Of a DNA stretch of 64,000 nucleotides, positions 56,601 through 64,000 are shown piece after piece (within the stretch, counting starts at the first letter, position 1; the number at the start of each line of letters is the position of its first letter). The notes under the pieces are model-generated. The model did no database searches, had not been told where the DNA came from, and saw only the letters and a program-made list of their open reading frames with translations. Both the position numbers and the translations under genes were made by a program. This DNA is from Phoronis australis. Lineage: Eukaryota > Phoronida > Phoronidae. The stretch is from positions 560,580 to 624,579 of the forward strand of contig NMRA01000153.1 in NCBI GenBank assembly GCA_002633005.1, given 5' to 3'.

Positions 56601-56713
56601 GAATAAGGTTTGAGATTTCCTTATCTGCTCACCCAGTCTGTCCGGAACATGGCGTTCTCAGTATTGTTATCGCGAAGTTGGCGGTTATGCCTACTAACTG
56701 CATATTATATTTT

Positions 56714-56920
56714 AGCCCATTTGGCAGTTTGTGTACCCATCTGGTACTTCAAGTTATATTTGCCGATTCGCTCGAGACCATTTGGTAGGCAATCGACCAA
56801 GTTGATACCCATCTGGTGCTCACTGGCAACGTACGTATTCGTTTTGACGTACCCATCTGGTACCTAAATGTTTACTGCTGTTTCGTGGTACCTAGCTGTA
56901 CCGATGTGGTATCTACTCCC
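56714..56920. repeat. Cluster of GTACC(N)GGTAC palindromes
   Basis: GTACCCATCTGGTAC at 56733 and 56849, with variants CCCATTTGGCA, GACCATTTGGTAG, ATACCCATCTGGTG, GTACCTAGCTGTACC and TACCGATGTGGTA in between and after. The centre is an E-box (CATCTG) flanked by GTACC arms. Confidence 0.6.
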
Positions 56921-57131
56921 GGCACTTCAGTAAATAGAACCGTGACCCAGAAATTGGCAGCGCATCTTAATAAATTTCATCACTAAACCACTCTCCTGTT
57001 GGATTGTTTGTCCCCAATAATGCCACGGTGAGATATAGGTATTGTTGATGACCCCTGTCGGTGGTTGAAAGGCTGCTGTAATGATCGATTAACCCGTATA
57101 CGGTTATAAATGTAATATGTATTTATAGATA

Positions 57132-57196
57132 TGTGTGTGTGTGTGTGTGTGTGTGCGTGTGCGTGTGTGTGTGTTTGTGCGTGTGTGTGTCTGAGT
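57132..57196. repeat. (TG)n microsatellite
   Basis: Interrupted GT dinucleotide run of about 65 bases. Confidence 0.9.
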
Positions 57197-57418
57197 GTAT
57201 GTAAGCATAAAACATCATTATATTTGAGTTTACATTGAGCAAAAAGTCCACGCGTGTATATCAGCCGTTAAACAATAATTTGCCCTGGTTTCTCGTTCAC
57301 AATAAACCTGACTGGATGTCTGAAAATAATCCTATTTTAGTCTGCAGTTGATTTTCAAAATTCAAATGGCTGACACGAAGCGTTTTTAACCTTTATTAGT
57401 CTTATGCCCAAGTACAAA

Positions 57419-57488
57419 CACAACACACACACGCACACGCACGCATACACGCACGCGAGTGCGTGCGCGCGCGCACACACAGACACAT
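57419..57488. repeat. (CA)n / (CG)n microsatellite
   Basis: CA run with a GCGCGCGCGC core, about 290 bases from and complementary to the TG run; strong Z-DNA-type alternating purine-pyrimidine tract. Confidence 0.9.
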
Positions 57489-58199
57489 ATGACACACTAG
57501 TATGAAATTCAATGACTAAATACCGTTCCTTCAGTTCGCTGTGTTCACTGAGGGCAGTTTCTGCTGCGTTCAGTTCACCACAATAAAGACACGACCTATT
57601 TCCTGGACCTAACTCTATATGTCTTACCATTACAACCACTAAAGAATATCCCACACCTCTGAATCGTGACAATGCTGAGCAGTAGAGAAAAGAAATGAAA
57701 TACTTAAAGTAGTTTTTCTATATAAATTCAGAAATTCAGCTTTGTTAATTCTGTACACATCTTAACGTCGAGACGACATCCCCTCTACCCACTGGTGGGT
57801 GTACATGCATGTATCTTCACAGCGTTGCTTAAATTTCTTTATGAGTAACATTTCGTCACTAACACTTTGAGTCAGTCAGGTGGCACCAAAACCTGATTAT
57901 TGATTAACATTTTGAGCCCAACATGTTCTGTCCTTTCATACTTCATAATATAACAAATTTTAACATATCTTACAGAAAACTTTTGAGAATTTTAACCAAT
58001 ATCGTATATTCAGAAGCATGTGAAAAATTACCAGTGCTCTTCCAAGTTCACCTCTGACAGCATTTGAAATATTTAAACCAAGTCCTGACAAGTATTTCCA
58101 AAATTTACTGTTAACAGATGCGACGTTTTTCGCTCATCGAAACCCCACACCTCTAAGAAGTGGTAGTATTTTAGCAAAAATAAATCTAAGTCGTACCAT

Positions 58200-58587
58200 C
58201 GGCGGGATATCGGCGAACTTCAGGACATGCAATTTTAGCGCAGAGTTGCCCCATTCTCTCAGTGATGACGTTTTCAGCGCCTTTGTAAACGCTCCTCTTG
58301 GGCTTAATGTTAGTCAAAGATAAACACTTCCCTTGAGTATAATGTTATCCCAAGATAATTGTTAAGTGCACTACATGTACTTTTAATTCTTTCGCCATCG
58401 AAAGTCCAGTTTCATAGTGACATAAAATACCACCGTTTCTAAAGAAAATGATTGTTTTCAACATATTCAGTTGCTTCTTCCATTTGCCACACAAGGACTC
58501 TAGTTTATTAATCAAGCTTTTCATACCATTTGTAATATTAGCAAACAAGACTAGGTCGTCTACAGAGACCATCACATACAAATGCAA
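58200..58587 (-). pseudogene. Non-LTR reverse transcriptase fragment
   Basis: Minus strand YVMVSVDDLVLFANITNGMK, SLINKLESLCGKWKKQLNML and KTIIFFRNGG, then LTIILG and a stop. '(A/V)DDLVL', 'L..L...C..W...+N..KTK...F+.GG' and 'YLG' are consecutive RT palm blocks of LINE-type elements (the family has YADD where this has SVDD). Stops follow and no endonuclease was found. Confidence 0.65.
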
Positions 58588-59593
58588 TAGTCCAATATAA
58601 ACACCTGCGCCGCTGTAAATTTGTTTTTAATTCAATTTCCAAGTCATTACAGGGAAAATAAAAATCGTGATAGAATTGAAAAAAGTAATGTCAGTCACAC
58701 CACCCGTTTCTCTCATTAAAACACAAACCGTCTCGTCTTTGTACATACTTTATACTGTAAACAATAACCCAGCATCAAAGAACTAACTTGAAACAAAAAC
58801 CAGTACACATATTTCTAATTAATCAATTAATCCTTGTGCGTAAATACGCGCTTAAGACATGCCATACTAAAAATTGTTGTCCGTACTACATTAAACTTGC
58901 TAAAAGGCTTCACCGTTGCACTTATTCTATCCTTAATGCGCACCATGTGCGGTGTGAGAACGGAAATTTAAAAAATAACATCCATTAAAAACGCTACTCG
59001 TTCAGTATGTCAGAGCAGATGAGCTGTGTTAAAGGCATCAAGCCGTTAAATTCACACTAATACGCACGCTTTTATTGTGTTGAGGTTATCATTTGTTACA
59101 CATTTATTGATCTCAGAAAGCAAATATTATAACTTCTTTAGACAAAAATATCACAGCTTTTTACAATAATGTTGTCACGCGTTCTTGTTGAATGAAGCTG
59201 CCCTAAAGCAGACTATTGTCGGAAAACCACTTTTGGAATTGACCATACAACCGAATCATACTACACTTTGAAATCGATCTCACTTACAGTATTTGTTTTG
59301 ATTCTCTTGGATAAGAATAGCTTGATGCTCTGAATACAATACTTGTACATATATAGTGCAGCTTGTGTTCAGGCAGTAACCTGCGGACTTAGCCAAATAC
59401 ACCTGTACTAGGGATAACCAAAACTATTAAATCGACTTATGAGGACTAGAAATATAGGACCCATTTTGATATTGCTTTGAACGACTGTTAACTCTTGTAA
59501 TTTCATGTTTCACGCTGTGTTGTTACTGAATAAAAAATTAATGAAGATGTACCTAACCGTTTGCACTCAAAACAGAAATTTGAGTACAGAACT

Positions 59594-59987
59594 GGGCCCT
59601 GTTTCATGAAGGTGACTTCAGACTTGAGACAGAAATTTGGTCTTACGATCCAACTTCACAGTTGTTGAAAAATGGTTTGGACAAATAATTACGAGTGCAT
59701 CACAGTCTACAAATAATCTATAGAAATTATCTCGTTGGATTAGCAGTTATGTACGTATTCTCACTGGCTTTGCACTTTTACTCAAGCGAGATTTAATTAT
59801 TTTTCTCAATTAGTTTTGTGGAGCAAAATGCAGAGCTTGTGAGAATGAATATAATTTCTATAAATTATCTATAGACTGTGATGCACTCGTAATTACTTGA
59901 GCAATCCTTTTTTAGCAATTATGAAGTGAGATCATCAGTCCAAATTTCTGTCTTAAGTCTGAAGTCACTTTTATGAAGCAGCTCCGG
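59594..59987. mobile_element. Fold-back element with ~170-bp inverted arms
   Basis: The left arm (GGTGACTTCAGACTTGAGAC ... AATTACGAGTGCATCACAGT ... TATAGAAATTAT) is repeated inverted in the right arm almost without gaps, leaving a loop of roughly 100 bases. The ends (GGCCCTGTTTCATGAAG) resemble those of the 24.3 and 41.4 kb MITEs. Non-coding. Confidence 0.85.
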
Positions 59988-61957
59988 GAAGTTGATCTTT
60001 TACGCTGCAGGAAGACACATCAATCACCACAACGTGCATAGGGACTCTATCGTGTGCAGTGGTCTAACTTTTGGACAAAGAACACGTGACCAAATTAATT
60101 GCAGGTTGGTATGAAATCAAAAATCAAATACTATTTTACGGAGTTAAAATCAATTTATTTGGCTGAATGCACAGACCTGTCGATAAGGATCTTCGAAGCT
60201 ACCACCTTTTGGCGATTTTTGAAATCAGTGAGGACTCGAAGCCATTTTGATTTCGTGGTCGGTTGGGGACAGTTTAAATGCAAAAGTATTTGATTTTTAA
60301 AACAATAAAATTATTACATCGCCAGGTTGCAAATGTAGTAATTGGAGTTGCACGCACAATATGTGATCGGTCACTGAAAGGGAAGTAAATATATTTCAAT
60401 TAACGCTCGCCCACATCTTTTCGATAAAGCTACATATAAGTATTTAAAATTGTTTTTAACAGAGTGAATTGGCGATAATCATCTCTTTTATGGCCTTAAT
60501 TCATTCAGAACGGGTTTTCAAAGTCAAATGGTGCCGTTTTGAATCAGGGTCAGCCGTCGACCGGAGAACAGGCGACAGCCCAACCCCTCTCTAGTCGACC
60601 TGAGTGCAGCTAATCGTGTCACTGAACCGCTGAAGCTGGGAGAAAAATCAGGTGACTTTGTAAAAAATCAACCATCAAAACACATTCGAGAGCCATAACG
60701 CTTTTTGTCTTGATCACTGGATCTTTTGTAAGCCTACATAATAACACTTTTTTAGCAGTCTATACTGAAACTTATCATTCGTTGATATCGTAGTAAGAGC
60801 TAAGCTCAGACCGATACAGGAGACATTCTGAACTATATAGATTTAGGCTACCTTTTTTCTGAGTTTGTATTATGTCAATGCGATAAAACCCCACAGAAGT
60901 CTCCCGTCAGCAAGCAAATTAAATAATGTTTACAATCAATGAATTAACCTCCCCCAACTTCGTTAGTCCAGGTAGTAATCTCCATAATTTTTATTGACTG
61001 GCTTCGAATGAATTGTACTAAACTGTTGTAACTGTTTTAATTGGCTTAAGTTTCTGACGTTTTTTTCTGAATAATCCTCCATTCCGTTAACGAAAATGAA
61101 CACTGAACTCCATTACAGTCAAACGGAAACGTACATGGAGGAATACAGGGAGGTCATCCCTCAGCGAGCCACGCCGAGAGGTAGCAGCAAGGACGGTAGA
61201 GCTGTCTACCTTCTACAATACCGTAGTCGGGTGCTTCGTCTCGCTCCAGACAATGCCAAGCACACGATAATCGCGTGCAAAACGCGGGAAAACCCTGAGC
61301 CCTATGCAGGGTACTGGAATTTATTAACGTGTGACTCCAACGCTTAAATGCACTGTTTGTCACTTTCTTTTTGGAAAAATTTGCTCCAGTATCAAACGAG
61401 TGAGTGTACCATGTTTCAGTGGACTCGTAATGTTGTTTAATCGTCCCATTCTGGAGATGCATGAATAATTTGCAACTAGACAGAAGACAAGCAGTATCTC
61501 CAACTCATAAGGTGTAATATTGCAAGCTATGAAAGACAATAGTGAACTCAGGTTCTCATATGAATTTCTACGAATCTCGCTGGGCGTAAAATCACCGCGA
61601 CAGGGTCCACACATTAAGCCAGACTAATGCGGTGTGTGAATTTTCACTGATGCCGTAAAGGCAAATGCGTTCGTCTGAAAAATCCTTGAATAACTTTCTT
61701 TTATCATGAATATTTTTAGAAAAGTTCCCATTTTGTCTTCACACTGCCACAGGACGGTCTGCAAACATGACACGGAATGGCCTGCGAAACAGCATGAAAA
61801 ATTTCAATGTTTTTGTTTGTGTTCGCGCCGGCAACTGATCAAGACTTGATAATGCCCATTGAATCTGAAAATCTGGACATGATGAAAGATCACGTCATGC
61901 GTAGTCTGACCTATGAAAAAACAAAAAGGTCGCCGTAGCATGGGAAAACAGCCTCCC
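59988..61957. other. No gene recognised
   Basis: Open frames at 60.1 and 61.1 kb lack signatures. Confidence 0.35.
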
Positions 61958-62095
61958 GTTCAGTAACGCTAAGACCTCGCTAAAAAACAAGACTTCGCTA
62001 GATTACGTGATATATTGCTATGTATTTCAAATGAAATCACGCGACTTTGGCTAAATTTTAGCTAGGTCTTAGCGTAGGTCCTAGCGTTACTGAAC
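61958..62095. mobile_element. 138-bp MITE, copy 2
   Basis: Same length and ends as 51731-51868 (GTTCAGTAACGCTAAGACCT / inverted), about 85-90% alike by eye. Confidence 0.85.
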
Positions 62096-64000
62096 GTACG
62101 CCAGTTTTCATAAACGCTGCAACAAAACACTGTCTTTTACGTTTCACTGATCAATCGAAATTTTTAGAGTTTCATATTTGAACATGCTGGATTATAGCCT
62201 GTGACAAGTAAAATGAAGTAGAAAAGGATATTCTTCAATCATACCTGTTACTTTGGACAAACTGGGTGTTTTCTTATAAGGCAAAAACATGCTTTATCCG
62301 ACAAAACCAGGTTCAACCCCCTGGCTCCCGGACTATTGGCACTGGTCTGTTGCTTGACTCATTTAGAAACCTGCGCCTCAATGCTGTAATAAAAAATTGC
62401 GCTTGCCAGCATCACTTCAGGGGAAGTTTTAAATCTTCACAAACCGAGTCAAGCTAGTTTTTACACGTGGCTTGTCAAGCCGCAATCTACTTTTTAATTA
62501 CTTTAATTAATTAAAAGTACGTCCTACAGCCAAACCATAACAAATGTCTGCAAAAGCGCTTGCTGCTGCCAGGGTGAGCCATTGTGTGTGCGGTTTTTAA
62601 TTGTTATAGTATCTAGTCATTAGCATGAGCAACAACTTAACATAAATTACTGATGAATTTACAAGGATTAAGATTCTTGAAATTTCCTACGCCGTTGTAT
62701 TGTTGTTCGAACTACTATGTTTGGTTGAAACCCTTCCGGTTCCGTCTCGTTGTATTGTCGTCTGCGGATTAAACACGTTTAACTTACTATTCCTTGTTTA
62801 GTTCATCTGGCGCTATTCGTAAGTGAACAACTCCAGGGGCACAATAGAGTTGTTCAAAAGGCAGTGTAAATTTGTCTGTGTTTCCAATTGTCAGTGGAGT
62901 AAAGGCCGGTTATTGGAACACTCCCTTCACGATTGCTCTTTAACAACACTCTCGCTTTACATTGTTTAAAACATCGCCTCTTTTATGGTAAACTGCAAAT
63001 AACACATCAGTGAACTGCGGCGGATGAAACAGAAATATTCCCTATGCACGAAGTGAACATCGTATTCCCCGTGTTCCGCAATAATGCCATTGTTATTTCT
63101 GATCTCATTAGACACTTACAAGAGGTATTACAGGTTCAATAGCTAAACTCATGTATTCAGTCACCAATTGGCAACATCAAAGGGAAATTCTGGGATTCTG
63201 GACGTTTGGGTTAATAATAGGGATTAAACATTACTTTTTAGATAACTCAGTATTCCATTTTTCTGATAAAAAAATTGACCGTCAGATAAAGTCAACGCCA
63301 TTTTATCGTGTGTGATTGTTGTTGCAAATTTCGCCATCTTCATGACCAAGTCAGTCATTCGTCAGTTCCTGGGTCTGGTAGTGTGCTGTACATTTCTTGG
63401 GAGATTCTGGAATTGTATAACGTCGTTGTGTACGAAATTTAACCACAGATGGCTTCCATAAGCACGCCTCAATCGGACTCCGATATAGATGCGGGAGAAC
63501 ACCAGTGCCGCGTGACGCCGTTGAATTTTTCCACTCGGACGCCGTAGAATTCTGTCAGGTCGAATAGAGTTTTACCGAGGAAAAGCATATATTTTAAGTT
63601 CAGTAAGACATCGGTAAGCAGTACAGTTAGGAATACCACAACTCGACACAACTCAATCATTCACGTTCTGCTACTACGCTCTCCCGTTTACTGTGTCCGA
63701 CTCAGTGTAATGTTCATAGTGCGCACGTCATCTGTTAGAATGTTTCAAATTGTGAGAAAGTACGTGTTGTTTTTCACGCAAAATACATCAGAAACAACAT
63801 GTTTGTCGAAGGGTATAATTGCGTTTTTCTTCTGTTGCCCTTATGTTATTAGTTCAAATGTACCATTTTCATTGCAAGCTTGGGACGTTAAAGATGCTAT
63901 GTCTCATTAAAACCGTGAATATTTAAATTTGTAGCAAATGCCACCTTGTGACTTCCTGGAGAACTGTTTGTACAAGTATAATCAGGAAAAGAAACAATTT
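62096..64000. other. No gene recognised
   Basis: A minus-strand frame at 63469-63660 starts with a hydrophobic, signal-like stretch but has no matching donor for the receptor; nothing else seen. Confidence 0.35.

Noticed and set aside
57355-57672. 105-codon minus-strand frame with Cys/Val runs
   Set aside because: Produced by translating the CA/CG microsatellite.
61096-61347. 83-codon plus-strand frame, hydrophilic
   Set aside because: No family similarity, no splice context, and its antisense frame is equally long; treated as chance.
63469-63660. Minus-strand frame starting with a hydrophobic stretch, candidate receptor signal exon
   Set aside because: No donor giving the required phase 1 after the hydrophobic segment; 9 kb from exon 2.

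Overview
This is animal genomic DNA: genes are split by GT-AG introns of 0.4-12 kb, about 5% or less is host coding sequence, and the rest is a dense layer of decayed transposons and short inverted-repeat elements. The domain mix (P2X7 'ballast' motif, THAP, DUF6589, HECT-like, hAT, piggyBac and Gypsy remnants) and the structure of an alpha-type nicotinic receptor gene point to a marine invertebrate bilaterian such as a lancelet, hemichordate, brachiopod or mollusc. I cannot fix the phylum from sequence alone.

Layout. 0.1-1.2 kb: a plus-strand P2X7-ballast exon converges on a broken minus-strand THAP-type ORF. 2.0-12 kb: the GPN3 GTPase gene on the plus strand, seven exons found (first exon not located), with tRNA-derived SINEs just upstream and THAP/Harbinger-type elements inside its introns. 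12.06-13.58 kb: an element carrying a 450-bp tandem repeat full of CTCF-like motifs. 14.8-19.3 kb: minus-strand wreckage (piggyBac, Gypsy gag, DUF6589, HECT-like). 20.7-24.5 kb: hAT and other short elements. 26.15-54.68 kb: a minus-strand alpha-type nicotinic acetylcholine receptor gene, seven exons found (signal-peptide exon not located), whose introns hold most of the repeats. 54.7-64 kb: no convincing host gene; a palindromic repeat cluster, TG/CA microsatellites, a reverse transcriptase scrap, a fold-back element and a second copy of a 138-bp MITE.

Two host genes look functional: GPN3 (nuclear import of RNA polymerase II with GPN1) and the receptor (ligand-gated cation channel). They share no pathway. 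The most unusual signals are a 39-bp, frame-preserving tandem duplication of the 3' splice site in front of GPN3's G3 motif; the head-on ballast/THAP pair; the repeat-borne array of CTCF-like motifs; loss of the loop-D tryptophan in the receptor; MITE families with exact target duplications (TAA, 8-bp GCCTGGTG, CWG); and a near-identical 535-bp duplication beside an N that looks like two haplotypes joined by the assembler, exposing a ~600-bp insertion.
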